Positions 24,815 to 37,944 of a stretch of 64,000 nt of DNA are shown here, one piece after another (position 1 is the stretch's first letter; every line of letters starts with the position of its first letter). The position numbers were made by a program, and so were the translations under genes. A model generated the notes under the pieces. It made no database searches. It worked only from the letters and a program-made list of their open reading frames with translations, and was not told the DNA's origin. The DNA comes from Magnolia sinica (taxonomy: Eukaryota > Streptophyta > Magnoliopsida > Magnoliales > Magnoliaceae). Where the stretch lies: positions 69,983,158-70,047,157 of the forward strand of contig NC_080583.1 of the NCBI RefSeq assembly GCF_029962835.1, given 5' to 3'.

Positions 24815-25726
24815 TCAAGAGATATAATCCACCTTCTCCTTTAATTGAGTCGGCCTAGACGTGGTGTTCGCCATTGGGTAATAGTCCCATGATTGTGTTT
24901 TTTCAGCGAGACTATCGAGGTAATCCCATACCTCGTCAACATCTTTGTTGATGAACTCTCCATTACACATTGTCTCGACCATTTGGCGCATGGAAGATGT
25001 CAATCCATCATAGAAAAAATTTGTAATGCGCCACGTTTCAAATCCATGTTGTGGGCATGAACTGACCAAATCTTTGAACCTTTCCCAACATTGGAAGAAT
25101 GTTTCATCTTCCTTTTGGGTAAAGTTCATGATCGCTTTTCTGAGGGTAGTCGTTTTATGATGTGGGAAGAATTTTTTTATGAATTCCCTCTGCATATTGT
25201 TCCATGTACCAATGGATCTAGGACGCAGTGAATGTAACCACGTCTTAGCTTTCTCTTTTAAGGAAAAAGGAAAGAGTTTCAGCCTAATTGTATCCTCAGA
25301 TACATTAAGAAAACATAATGTAGCTATAATCTCATCGAACTCTTTCAAATGTAAATATGGACTTTCTGATTCAAGTCCATGGAATTTGGGAAGGAGTTGG
25401 ATAACTCCTGGCTTGATGTCCATTTGTCCCGTGTTTTCAGGAAAAATCATGCATGAGGGCATACTCACTCCCGCCGATTGTAGAAAATCTCGTAAAGTAT
25501 GAGGCAGGGGTGCCTGTTGCACCTCATTTTCATCTTGGGTATCTTCCACCCTGGGTGGAAGTAGAGGAGGTTGGTCTTCAGCCATAACTTCACTTAACTC
25601 AGGGGATTTCGAGCGGTGTCTAGTCCTGCAATGGATAGTCAACCCCTCAACCAATCCTCCTTCAGTCAAGAGACGTCGAGTGTCGTCACGGGCCCACTTG
25701 GGCATGAAAACACTCGCAGCCCTCAA
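24815..25726 (-). pseudogene. Athila-like gag (fossil)
   Basis: A 303-codon frame holds a retrotransposon gag domain, with FHGLESESPYLHLKEF, TIRLKLFPFSLKEKAKTWL and REFIKKFFPHHKTTTLR. These are typical of plant Athila/OTA-clade gypsy elements. It lies between the primer site and the pol region. Confidence 0.88.
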
Positions 25727-26448
25727 TTAAAAACCTAATCCTAAGAAAGGGAAAGAAAATCTAGAAAGAAGGAGAGAGTTGAAAAGAAATTACCAAATTG
25801 GAGTCCTAAGTTAAAAACCTGCAAAATAAAACAAAAATAAGTTAGATTCTAAAAAGAGAAGAATGATCCTTTAAAAGAAAAATAACAGTAAATTAATTTC
25901 TAAAAGAAGGTATTCTTAAAAGAAAGTGGAAATTTCTAAAGTAAATTACGGAAGATCTAAACTAGAAAGTAAATTATTAAAAGAGAACTGAAAAATAGAA
26001 AGTAGGGAAGGAGCTTACCGAGTTAGAAATTTCTATCTTAAAGGCCTACAAAATAGGAAGGTTAGTTTCTAAAAAAAAATTCTAAAAATAAATTAAGAAA
26101 CAAATTAGATTCTAAGAGAGTTAAAATTACTAAAAATAAAAGTAGAAAGTTAATTAAGAAATAACCTAGTTTCTATTTCCTACAGATGAGAGGATACTAG
26201 AATTAGAAAATTTCTAAGATTTAAACCTTAATTCTAAAAACAGAAAAAGTAGAGAATTTTAGGAAAGAATTACCAATTTAGAAATTTATGTCAGGATCCT
26301 ACAAAACAGGAAATAAGTTAGTTTTAAAAATCAAATAGAAATAAAAATCTAAACTAAAGTTAATAAAATCCTAATCTCAAACTAATTCTAAAACTAATTA
26401 ATTTCAAAGAATCGTAACCGTTAGTCCCCGGCAACGGCTCTAAAAACT
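25727..26448 (-). other. 5' untranslated leader and primer site of the Athila-like element
   Basis: AT-rich with repeated TTTCTA/TAGAAA words and no gene. The primer-binding site lies next to the 5' LTR (26423-26448) and matches about 15 of 18 bases of the tRNA-Asp 3' end complement. Confidence 0.75.
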
Positions 26449-28544
26449 TGTTCACTCCCCAAGTATAGGGTTGTGATGTAGTAATAAACTCGGTAAGACC
26501 GAGGTCGAATCCACAGGGACTGATACCTGTGCGTTATCTAAAACCAAGTAGAACTAGAACTAGACTAAGATGTGATCTAAACCAAATAGAATTTAGGAAA
26601 TAATTGTGGAATAATTATCTAAAACTTTAAGGAATTCAGAGGAAGGAAACTAGGGATTCAGAGGATCCACTTGTAGAGATCAGGGAGATCTTATGCCTAC
26701 GGCAAGGATTATGGAATTCAAACTGAACTTACTTGATCTGATTTTTAAGAGATGAAAAGTATATGAATTAGAATGGATTCCATCATCTAACCATGCCCAG
26801 GAGACAAAGCAAACAACAGGATTAAACTAATTACCAACTAATCAACAATGTATGAAGATCAGGAAGGGTACCGTCATCCTACCATGCCCATGGAACAATG
26901 ATGAACAACAGGGCTTCCTGGCTTCATAAACATAAAAAGGGGAAGAAAAAGGGATATTCAAAGCCGTTGCAGACCCATTGTAATTTCAGTCACAACAGAC
27001 CGTTAAAGACTATAAAAAAAATTCCATTAATACAAATCAACTTCAGTTCATGAATTTAAATGAAAAACAGAAATATAGTATCTCCCATCTCGCCACAAGC
27101 TTCGCCTCTTAGCCCTAGCTAAGAGGACTAGCCACACACAGGCATGATGCGGCTAGAAAACAAAGTAAAATAAAACAAAAAGAAAAAGAAATAAACAGAA
27201 AAAGAATGCCAAACTCCACTCCTCGTCCAAGCTCCTGTTGCTCACGTCCAGCCTTTCAAATTGAATCCCCATCTCTCTCCCGCACCTTCCTTTTTAAAGA
27301 TGGAAAGCTCTCTCCAGAGCTGCTGCGGAGTCCTGAAAGGATTAGGCTGCGGAAACAGTCCTTCCGCAGCCAAAAAATGCCCTGCCCTCTGCTGCGAGGA
27401 ACCTCACGCAATCCGGAATACCACGTCTCCGCGCTTCTTCTTCTTTGTTTTTTTTCAAAAGGACAACGTCCTCTGGAAGTTTTCGTGCAGTCCTACATGA
27501 TGAACGGTTCAGATCAGCTGTCCGACCGCGCCCAAGGGCGTACAATCCGCCGCAAAAACCGGACGGCTTCCGATTGCGAAAATAGGGTAGCGTCATTGAC
27601 GCTGTGAGGATGGTGGGCCCCACTTCACAGTCTTTTTGGAAAATCCGAGCCGTCCACTGCGTTCTACTCGAAAAATCAGGTGGGAAGCACTACTTTTGGA
27701 CCAAATTCCATGTGGCCCACAATACCTTCTACTCCGCCGTTCATCATGTCTTTAACGGTTAGGATTCTGTAACATTTTACATGGTCTCAAAAGGCCGCCT
27801 TGGTGAGGTAAATACCCCACCTACGCACACAATGGACGGTCCCGATTGATGTTATACATGATGTGTGGGGCCCACAAGCAGAACCGACGGTCGGCAGCGT
27901 TACGCTGTTGCGTAATTAAAAAAATTTGAGTTTGAGTCGGTCAGCGCCTGCTGACCGTCTTCCTTATTTTTTATGTTCGTCCGGTGCACTTGTGCACCTT
28001 GCACATACACTGCATGTGTGGGTCCCATGGTGATGTTTGTAAGAAATCTGCTCCATCCATCTGTTTTGACACGTAGTTTAAGGCGTTGAGACCAAAATTG
28101 GAGTATATCCAGATATCAGGCGGGGCCCACATAATGATTAAAGGGGCTGATCTGTCCGTTGGGCCACTTCCACAGTGATCCAGGAGCTGAAATTTTACGT
28201 GTATGGTTTATTTATGGTCCTCAGGCCACGTATGAAGTTTCGAACTGATCAGATGGTGGGAACCCTATGATCTTGCATTCTGGACACTTTTCAGGCCACT
28301 TGAGCTTCAATTCCTTGATTTTCTTGGGTCCCTGATGTGTAATTCTGTTGATCTTGGGTCTCTGGAGTCCGTCCCACGCTTTGGTGTCATTAGAGCGTTA
28401 AGTCCATGCTTTAAGCACCCATTTTGGTCCAGGCTCGTACATACACTCTGCATTATAAACACGATTAATCAGGCCATTAAGCAGTATCATGCGTGTAAAT
28501 CTATGCAATAAATGGGTCTGATATGCAATATTTGACCCTCAACA
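26449..28544 (-). repeat. 5' LTR of the Athila-like element
   Basis: Near-identical to 16880-18974. Most of the differences I saw are C/T or G/A transitions, as expected from methylated-cytosine decay. Confidence 0.92.
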
Positions 28545-31500
28545 AAAACCTTTGACCCTTCTTTCTATAAAATGGGGGTGCCCGGGGCACCTCATCTTGT
28601 CATTGAGTCCTTGCTCATTCCCGTTAGGCCGAAATGTTTGGCGTTTCCTTATTACTTGCAACAATCCAGACATGTTTGTTACTAACATGTCTGGATCTTT
28701 TTCTTGGAAGTGGTTCTCCATGTTGCATAGGTAGCAGTCCTAAATATTTTTTGTTTAGTATGAATTTGGTTTTTTGTCTAATTAGCTAGCAATCAAAGGC
28801 CTCAAATGTGTTATATGTATATATTTAAAATAACTTGTTAGTAAAGAAGCAATTTGATTTGGATTTTTGCTTCTTCTTCTTCTTCTTTTTGGTTTTTGGA
28901 TTGTTGCAAAAGAAGGCTGCAAAGTAGAGGTTTATTTTATTTTTTAATTTTTATTTTCAAGTAGTTTGATTTGGGTTTTCTCTAAAACAAAGGCCCTTTG
29001 TCTATTTTATCAGTTAAATGATTGTTAGGCCATGCTATATCCATGATAGGTCTGCAATTTAACCGCTATGCATAAGACTATGCAATTCATGATTCTCCAC
29101 CATAGAAACAGTCATGTTTTCCATGCTAACCTGGAATTTGTAAAACGGACCTGCTATCTGGTGGAACACATGTATACATCAAATGTGCTATGAATCAAGT
29201 TTTCTTAACTATCTATTCTTGTCTACATGTGAGGAGCACATGATTAGGCCATAGACCTGAGTTTTGGGCCAACACATCTAAGTTGTCGCTCCACCCAATG
29301 AACAGTCAGGATCTCAATCATGTGTGGATTAAGAGTCCCATTGGAAAATTCTGAAACAGATTGGTTATTAGTCCATGAATACCTTTCTTTTTCTTCACTA
29401 TTTGGAGTGCTTCATGTAGTTTTTCCTTGTTTGACTGCAGGTTTGTATTCTTGAGTTAGGAGCTTTGTGTATCATGTCTTGACATCTTCACAAGTTCACA
29501 TTTTCTTTTTCCTTTTTGTTCTGTTTTCCTTGTGCGGATTCATATTTTTATAGATGAATGTAAAGTTTCCTATTAATTGTTGTGGATGTTTTTGGTGTAT
29601 GGGTTGTTGTCCATCACAAAGCATACTGAAGCATGGATATTTTTCACATGTAGTATTGAGTGTAGGAAAATTCTATATCATGCTCAAGACAAAAAAAAAA
29701 AAAAAAAAAAAAAAAACTATGAATCTAGCTTGTATAATAGGAAGTAGCTTGATTTTTCTATAAAATATTGATGTCATGTTTGGATGAACCCGTTTGAAAC
29801 TAATTAAACCATTGGGAGTGAAGGGCATATTATCCCTTGATCCCATCATCTAGATGTTAACATCTAGTCCCCACATAAAAATTGGAAAGACCAGTTTTTT
29901 TTTTTTCCAACTAGCTATGGAAATGGGTATTCCTTGTTGTGTTAGAAATTGCTACTTACATCCACATAATGATGAATGTACTGCTTGTTGATTTATTTTT
30001 ATTTATTTATTTTTTAAGTCGTCATCATCATATAAGCCTAAGCCTTTATCATAGCTGGTTGTGTTAGGCTGTCACAAGCTGTAATATGTTAGACTAATGC
30101 TCATCATGAGCTAAAAATGTAAAGCATGTAGCAATTTTTCTATACAACATTGATTTCTTTGTGACATTCATGAGGAAGTAGGACTTATTTCATTTGAAAA
30201 AAAAAAATCTTCTTGAAAAAAAGTATACTACTAGTCATTTGCTATGGATCTCATTTCTTCCATTTGTAGATCAGGGACGGGTGTGGTTCTCTACATAGAG
30301 AAGGCATCTTCTCAATCTGGTGTAGTTGTTGTGGAAGTCATTATGATCATACAAGTAATTAAAAAAACCCCTAATTTACATATTTATTGACTGAGTTTTG
30401 ATTTGCCTGATTTTTGGACTCTTGTCCTAATGTGCGGATGAGAAACAAATGGATAGAGTGGTTTGAACATGATATGAAAAGAAGGAAAGAGATAAGTGTC
30501 TCTAATTACAGTTTATAATTGTATCTAAGTTCATCAGAGATGCATTTACATGAATAGATCAACTGAGTTGTTGAACATCTAATTACAGTTTATAGTTGTT
30601 AATTGATCTTGCTTAATAATATTTTTAGTGTTTATTTATAGTTGGTTGGATGATGAATATACTTGTGAATGAGAATAGAAATAAACAACTTACAATATAT
30701 ATATACCCTAGAGGATTTATTTTTTAGGGGGACATGTTGTTATTGTAGCCTATGGTATGGTGCTCTAATATTGCTTGTATGTTAATAATATATAGTAGAT
30801 AGTACTAGGTTAATTGTTTCAATTCTACTTGTGCAAATTTTGAAATTTATTTCTTCAGTTTAAACGCATTATGTTATTAGTTAGGTAAATGATGAATATT
30901 TGTTATGATTGATTATGGAATTGGAATTGTTTAAGAATAGGATAATCAGGTGTCCATTTGAGAGTTTCTATGTGGCCAAGTATAGATATAGTATGCTTTT
31001 GGATGCATAGAAATTCTCAAATTATCCCACGTATGGACAATTCAAGGTTGGATAGATTAAAATGCTTTGGTTTCATTATTTAAATGCACATAGTTGTTCT
31101 GGGTTGTATCTGTCCATTTCTCTCTGGTTATGTTTCTTACATTTATTTCTAATATCAAATATCCTCACAATATGTGGATAATTGGCGTGAGAATCAAATG
31201 TAAGATCAACATATCTGAAGAGACATGGGGAGATGTTGCTGGAATTTCGGCGTGCACATTTAAATGGGAACTTAAAAGCATTAAAATCTATTCGGTCTCG
31301 GATGGGTGACTAATTTAGTCAGTTAGTTAGATATACCATTAGTGATTCTTTAAGATGCCTAAATCATTATCATTTGGGGGTAGGTTGTCGTTGATTAGTA
31401 TGTAGGTAGGTATCTCATTTGAAAAAAATAAAATTTGTTATGTAACTTGGCTTCCTTTGCTAAATGAAAGGATGATAATGGGGCTTGTTTAAATTATATT

Positions 31501-31565
31501 AGGAAGCTTTGTTAGGCCCAGAGTGTATTTTCACTACCCCGTCTGAGTGGCTAAGGAAGATACTT
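28545..31565 (+). other. CACTA non-coding region upstream of the transposase gene
   Basis: AT-rich and no gene recognised. It contains a 26-base poly-A run at 29691-29716 and the 13-bp perfect inverted repeat at 28664-28696. The sequence probably includes the promoter and leader of the TNP2-type gene. Confidence 0.6.
28664..28696. repeat. Perfect 13-bp inverted repeat with 7-base loop
   Basis: ATCCAGACATGTT (28664-28676), loop TGTTACT, AACATGTCTGGAT (28684-28696). It can form a hairpin on either strand. Confidence 0.9.
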
Positions 31566-34500
31566 ATGGATAAGAGTTGGATTCATCTGTCAAGGTACCC
31601 ATTTAGAAACTTCTCATTTTAGTTGTTGTGGCTTAGTGGTCAAGATGCATTCTTTTGACATATCCTCCAATTTCATTTGATGATTTAGGGTGAGCCACGC
31701 ATACTTAAATGGAGTTGCGAAATTTATAGATTTTTCATTTGCAAATGCAAGTAATAGAGGGAGGATCCGATGTCCATGTAAGAACTGTAACAATAACTTT
31801 TGGATGTCTCGAGAAGTAGCATATAATCATATCGTGTGTGACGGATTTAATACAAGTTACACCTACTGGCGTTTCTATGGGAAAGTTACGTCTTCTTCCA
31901 TGCATGTTACCACAAATGTCATAGGTGATAATCTAGATCCACACGATGATATTCACGGATTGTTACATGATGTGTTCGGTATTTCAAATCTAAATGATGA
32001 AGAGAGTGATGCGGGCCACACGCCATACGGACCTACATAGGGGCAGAATATTGAAGCATAACAATTTTTCAAATTGGTAAAAGATGCTGATCAGGAATTG
32101 TACCCAGGTTGCAAGAAATTCACTAAGCTTTCTTTTATTGTGAAACTATATAACATAAAGTGCCTTGGTGAATGGAGTGATAAATCATTCACCATGTTAC
32201 TTGAATTGTTGAAGGAGGCTCTTCCCAAGGGTGAAATGTTGCCAAATTCTTTCTATGAAACCAAAAAGATTATTGGGGAGTTAGGCCTTAAATATAACAA
32301 AATTGATGCATGTCCCAATGATCGTATGTTGTACTAGAAGGAGGCCATCAATGAGCAATCATGTGCTATATGTGGTACTTCCAGATGGAAAATGTTTGAA
32401 CATCAGTAAGATGATGAGGGATTTCTTCATCTCCAAAAGATAAAAAAAATTTAACTAAGATATTGCGTCATTTTCCCTTGAAACCAAGGCTTCAAAGGTT
32501 GTTTACATCATCAAAAGCAGCTTCCTCTATGAAATAGCATGAAGTAGGACGCACCGACGATGGAATATTAAGGCATCCTACTGATTCCCCAGCATGGAAA
32601 AATTTTGACTACAACCACCCAAGCTTTTCTTCAGACGGTCGTAATGTTAGACTTGGGTTAACAGTTGACAGTTTCAATCCATTAAGGACAATGAGCATTG
32701 CTCACAGCACATGGCCTGTTATTTTGATACCATATAACTTGCCACCATGGATGTGTATGAAGCAACCTAATCTCATGTTGTCCTTACTTATTCATAGCCC
32801 TTATGGACCCGGTAATGACATTGATGTATATATGCAACCTTTGATAGATGAGTTGAAAGAATTGTAAGAGGTTGGCGCAGACACTTATGATGCCTCAAGT
32901 AATGAGATGTTTCGATTGCATGTGGCATTGTTGTGGACTATCAATGACTTCCCTACATATGCAAACTTGTCTAGATGGAGCACTAAAGGACGTCTCGCTT
33001 GCCCTTGTTGTAATAAGGACACTTCGTCTAAATGGTTAAAACATGGTCGAAAGTTTTGTTATATGGGCCATCGTCGATTTTTAGAACATGATCATAGGTT
33101 TAGAACTGATACTAGATCCTTTGATGGCACGGAAGAATTCGGTGAGGCGCTAACTCCACTATTTGGTTCTTATGTGTTAGCTCAGTTCCAGGGAATTAAT
33201 GTCACCTTTAGGAAGAAGACTGTAGGCAGTCATGGGCATAAGAGAAGACAAGAAGACAATGAGGAAGAAAGATATAACTGGAAAAAGAAGAGCATTTTCT
33301 TTGATTTGCCGTATTGGGAGTATAATCTATTGCGTCATAATCTAGACGTGATGCATATTGAAAAGAATGTATGTGACAATGTACTTGTGACGTTGTTGAT
33401 TATTGCGGGAAAAATAAAGGATAGTGTAAAGGCACGTCTTGACCTACAAGATATGGGTATAAGACAAACATTACACCTAAAAAAACTTTTATCTAACAAG
33501 ACATATTTGCCACCCTCATGCTTTACTATGTCACCAAGTGAGAATGATATTTTTTGCAAAATCTTAAAGCGGGTGAAAGTTCCAGATGGTTATGCAGCCA
33601 ATATTTCACGTTGTGTGCATCTCAAAGAGCGTAAAATTTGAGGACTCAAGAGCCATGATTGTCATATTATGATTCAGCAACTACTTCCAATTGCGATATG
33701 AACAACATTACCTAAGAACATAACCTCAGTCTTACTTGAATTGAGCTGTTTCTTTAGAGAATTATGTTCCAAAGTTGGTCGAGTAAGAGACATTGACCGA
33801 TTGGAATCTTAAATTGTGCTAACACTTTACCATTTAGAAAAGATCTTTCCACTAGCTTTTTTGATATTATGGTGCATTTGACCATTCATTTAGCGGGCGA
33901 GGCAAAAATAGCTAGACCGGTACAATATCGATGGATGTACCCCATTGAGAGGTGCGTGTTAATGTTTAGAAATTAAAATTATCTTCCATACCATGCTAGT
34001 CATACTAATCGACCATATATTTTTAAACTTTTTAATATTGGTGATCACAGATATTTGCTCACATTAAAGTCGTATGTGTGTAATAGAAGTTGGCCCGAGG
34101 GATCATTTGCGGAAGGGTACTTGGCGGAAGAATGTTTAACATTCTGCTCGAGGTACTTGCATGGTACAGAGACAAGGTTCAATCAACCAATACGGAATGA
34201 TGACTATGGTAACACTGTTATAGAAGAATAATCCTCTATTTTCCCATGAGTAGGTCGTGCATTAGGGAAGTTTGAGGATTGTGTACTGGATAAAGTTATA
34301 ATTGCACAGGCACATTGATATGTCTTGTTTAATTGCCATGAACACAGGCCCATTTCTTGAGTAAGCCAACTATAGGACTTAATTTATACATAGATAAATT
34401 TACTTTTTTTTTTGCTAAAACTAATGACTTTTACAGAGAACATATGAAGTTGTTAAGCTGATGAATCATCACATATGACCAAGGGACAGAAAACGCATTC

Positions 34501-35225
34501 ACAATGATACATTTTATAAATGGTTTAGTGATCGTGTAAGTAGTTGATTTGATAAGTTTAAGGGCATGTTCATGTTTTTTTATTTTTTATTATTCAAACA
34601 TGAGCTTTTGAATGAATATTTTCAGTATCTGAATAGGTTGAACAGTTGCGCTATAAAAGAAATGAGCAGGTTTCAGAAGACCTTAGATGGCTAGCTTGGG
34701 GTCCTATTATGGTAAGAAGATATAAGGGTTTTATTGTAAACGGCTTTAGATTTCACACCAAAGATCGTAAGGAAAAAAAGAAAAACTTAATATAGTGGAG
34801 TTGTTGTGACTACAAAGACATCAAGCTTCGCAAGTGCCAATGACAGAAATCCTATTGCAGGAGATGTAACATACTATCGTGTATTGACGGACATCATAGA
34901 ACTGGAATATTGTGGTACTCGGAAGGTTGTATTATTTAGGTGTGATTAGGTTGATGTTCTATATCAAGGCAGGGGTGTTAACAAGGATGGGTTGGGGTTC
35001 ACGCTTGTGAATTTGAAACGATTATGCCATATAGGTCAACAATTGTCTGATGAACCGTTTGTGTTCGCCTCTTAAGCTGAGAAGGTGTTTTACGTACAAG
35101 ACCTCATCGATAAGGATTGACATGTTGTAGTGAGGACGAAACCTAGAGACTTATTTGAGATGGATGGGCAAGAGTTTGCAGATGATAGTGATACATTCTT
35201 AGGCATGTCGCCCTGCGATGATCAA
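31566..35225 (+). pseudogene. CACTA TNP2-type transposase gene, broken
   Basis: The start is ATG 31566: MDKSWIHLSR, a GT donor at 31595, an AG acceptor at 31687-31688, then VSHAYLNGVAKFIDF, the transposase-associated domain with RIRCPCKNCNN. The TNP2/Transposase_21 core follows, with HPTDSPAWKNFD (32570-32610), NVRLGLTVDSFNP, WPVILIPYNLPPWMCMKQP (32710-32770), GNDIDVYMQPLIDELKEL, TINDFPTYANLSRWSTKG and PYWEYNLLRHNLDVMHIEKN. DUF4218 remnants (33640-34340; FAEGYLAEECLTFCSRYLHG near 34110-34160) and a DUF4216 domain (34860-35110) close it. There are many in-frame stops (for example 32038, 32335, 32866) and frameshifts after 33641, so it makes no transposase. Confidence 0.88.
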
Positions 35226-35284
35226 TGATTAGAGGACCCAAGTGATGAAACTGTTAGCTGGGAAAGGACAGATGTTGATGGGAA

Positions 35285-37247
35285 ATGCATGAAGGGCAAT
35301 GCATTTTTATTACCACCAACAATCTAGGGCAGCCCGTTAATGAAAATGGTAACAAGCTGACAAGCTTTTTGGGGACAATAGCACGTAATGGGGATTACGC
35401 ACCCCTTACATATTCTAATTGGAAGGTAGTGCCAAACAAGAAGAAGGATGATATGTACGAACTTGTCATGGTAATGGTGATTTGTTTTATATATTTTATT
35501 ATTTTATTATTTATTTTTTGTTCATTATGTGATTGTCTACTTTGTTCATGTGACGCAGTCCAAGTTTTAGTTTGACAAAGAGATTAAATCTTGGGTGTTG
35601 ATGTCGATTGGTAAAAAATGGAGGGACTGGAAGTGTGAACTAAAGAAATTCCACTACTCGCCTCATGAAAATGATGATGCGCGGCTAGAAGACCTCAATA
35701 AGCATGTCCATATGGATTAGTGGAAGGCCTTCATTGAGTTTTGGAACTCTGAAGAGGGAAATGTATGTGATGAGTAACTACTGAAACCTTCACGTTATGA
35801 AATTACACAACTGTCTTTTACTAAAATTTCATAAATTACTCTGTTGATGTGTCACATTTTAGGCCTGTAATAAGATAAATACGAAAAATCGAAGAAAACA
35901 ACACATCGACCACACTGCAGGCACGAATAGCTTTATGCGAATACGTGATGAAGAGGTAATTTTTTATTAATCACCTGATAATTTGATGTCAATCTATTTC
36001 TGATATATAACTTATTTAAATAATGAAAGAGAAAGAAGAGGGCCAATGGGGAGGATTTGACCCGAGTAGATTTGTTCTTGTTGACATATATACACAAGAA
36101 TGAGATGATTGTGGATGAGGCCTCAGCAAGAGCAATGGTATGTATATGTATCTTCTTATTTTGTTTAATATTTCAGCAATATAGAATCTAAATTGGTGAT
36201 TTTTAATTGTAGGAATAATTAAATGAACGAACTTCGCAGCAGCCAGAGGCTTCACAGAACACCACTGAAAGATATATTATCGGAAGTCATGGGTGACGAA
36301 CGACATGACCGTGTCCGCACTAATGGGTTAGGTCCCTCTCCTTCTGATATATGGGGCACAACATCCCACATTGTCCAGTCCTAAGGGATGGCCTCCAATA
36401 CTGAGAAGAGAGATGAACAATATGAGGGATTACATGCTGAAATATCTTCCCTAAGAGAAACTATGACTGATAGAGATGCTCAAATATCTTCACTAAGAGA
36501 AACTATGATAACATTTATGGCTATCATAATGAATCTAAGCATTAATGTAGCTACATTATTAGGTGTTTCAGCTAATCCCAACTTGAACCAGCTCTCCTCA
36601 TCATCAAGCCACTTGGTTCCAACCACTCAGGTAATTATAATATATACATGTATATTTTTATGTGTAATATGTTTTTAATTATACATAGTTCAAATTGTAT
36701 ATGATGATTGACATTGATTTATCATTTGTAGAGAGACTTGGTGAATAAAGGGAATTCTATGAGTTGCACTAATGTGACTCAAGTTTTTCTTAAGAGTATT
36801 GTAAGGCCTGGGGATACTGTAGCTAAAGGAACTGTTTTGAGGATGAATACATTGACAAAAGTAGGGGGGCAAAAACTTGGAGTTGGTTTCTGGGAAGTAT
36901 CTGTTCAAGTGGCAATGGTACGTGATGAGGATTTGATAAGGACCCACAGACGATATAAAACAATTAGGGATGCAATTGGAATGAGTATTGCTTGGCCCAC
37001 TACTTTATGTATGGTAAGTTTTTTTTTTTTTTTTAATTATTTTAAGCAATAGAACTTATTGTATGAGATTGTGAATGGTAAATGATTTATTTTTGTTATT
37101 TTTTATGTGTTGTAGACAGAAATGGATGATGACTACATGGGAGAAGTTTTTATTAAGTATTTGGAACTATACACATCTTTTGTAAGTGGGGGTAGTAGGG
37201 ATCCGTGGTTTCAGACTTTTTGGATTGAGTTAGACACATCTAAATAG
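35285..37247 (+). pseudogene. CACTA second gene, Transposase_24/TNP1-like, broken
   Basis: The start MHEGQCIFITTNNLGQPVNE leads into a Ptta/En/Spm Transposase_24 region, with FLGTIARNGDYAPLTYSNW and IGKKWRDWKCELKKFHY. The exon structure is still readable with GT-AG introns: donors at about 35471, 35762, 35956 and 36138, and acceptors near 35560, 35863 and 36212. THKN-type text (YIHKNEMIVDEASARAM) and GDERHDRVRTNGLGPSPS follow. A coiled-coil stretch with a duplicated ISSLRETM comes next (36400-36510). A TNP1-like domain, VRPGDTVAKGTVLRMNTLTK then VGGQKLGVGFWEV (36800-36905), precedes a final exon ending at TAG 37247. Stops occur near 35570 and 35720, and a frameshift lies near 36270. TNPA/TNP1-type proteins bind subterminal repeats. 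Confidence 0.78.
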
Positions 37248-37944
37248 TTTATTTTTATCTTAGTTTAATTATAGAGGGCACATCTAAACTCATCTAATCT
37301 CTTTAATTTAATCTTAGTTTTATAAGATTATGATTTGTGATTTGAATTGTGCATTTGGATGTCTTTAATTTAATCTCTTTTGTTTCTTTTCTTTTTACAC
37401 GTGGTCACTTGGTCATCATATTTGTGGTGTAAGAGTTCCTATCATATACCTTTTAGTAAATTTGCATATAAGTCTTAGGGTCCATTTGGTCATCACATCA
37501 ATCTTTATGAATATAATTTTTTTCTCAAACCAAATGGAGCTTAAACCCTTTTTTAACTCTGCCAATGCAACTTCTTGCATTGCCGGTCCCAAGCCCGGGT
37601 AAAGGAGGAGGGAAAAGGGCGTCAAGGTGAGTTGTGTCATTTTTATTTCTATTTTATTTTACATACAATGTTAATCTTCAGGTCACTCGACTAATTTTCA
37701 AGTCACTTGACTAATTTTCAGGTCACTTGACATAGTCGGCATGGCCCACCCTCTGTTTGGTTGTAAGTGAAGTTGATCTATGTACTTTCATATGACATGA
37801 TATTTTAGAGGTCAGGCCAATTATCTGTCCTCTCCCATTAACTTTTTTTTCTCTTTGATTTGTCTGGATGTTGTTTCTGCACGTATCATCTTCCAGGCCG
37901 ATTTAGTAGTGAAAAATCTTTATCTTATTCTATTGATAGAAATA
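37248..37944 (+). other. CACTA region downstream of the second gene, nothing recognised
   Basis: AT-rich. A short direct repeat, CTAATTTTCAAGTCACTTGA-like, occurs three times at 37680-37735. Confidence 0.5.

Larger units (their letters stand above)
16880..28544 (-). mobile_element. Athila-like Ty3/gypsy LTR retrotransposon, nearly whole, about three breaks
   Basis: The element reads right to left. The 5' LTR is 26449-28544. A primer site follows, resembling the tRNA-Asp type used by Athila elements (minus strand GCCGTTGCCGGGGA, near 26423-26437). Then come gag, protease, RT/RNase H and integrase, a non-coding 3' stretch, a purine tract (GGTTGGGGG at about 18975-18985), and the 3' LTR (16880-18974). 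The 5-bp target duplication AAAAC is at 16875-16879 and 28545-28549 if the T at 16880 is counted in. By eye I count about 19 substitutions and one small indel between the 2.1-kb LTRs (near 0.9%), making this the youngest datable insertion here. About three breaks in the coding region. Confidence 0.92.

Noticed and set aside
29691-29716. Poly-A run as tail of a retroposed gene
   Set aside because: No recognisable coding or SINE sequence precedes it, and no flanking duplication was found.
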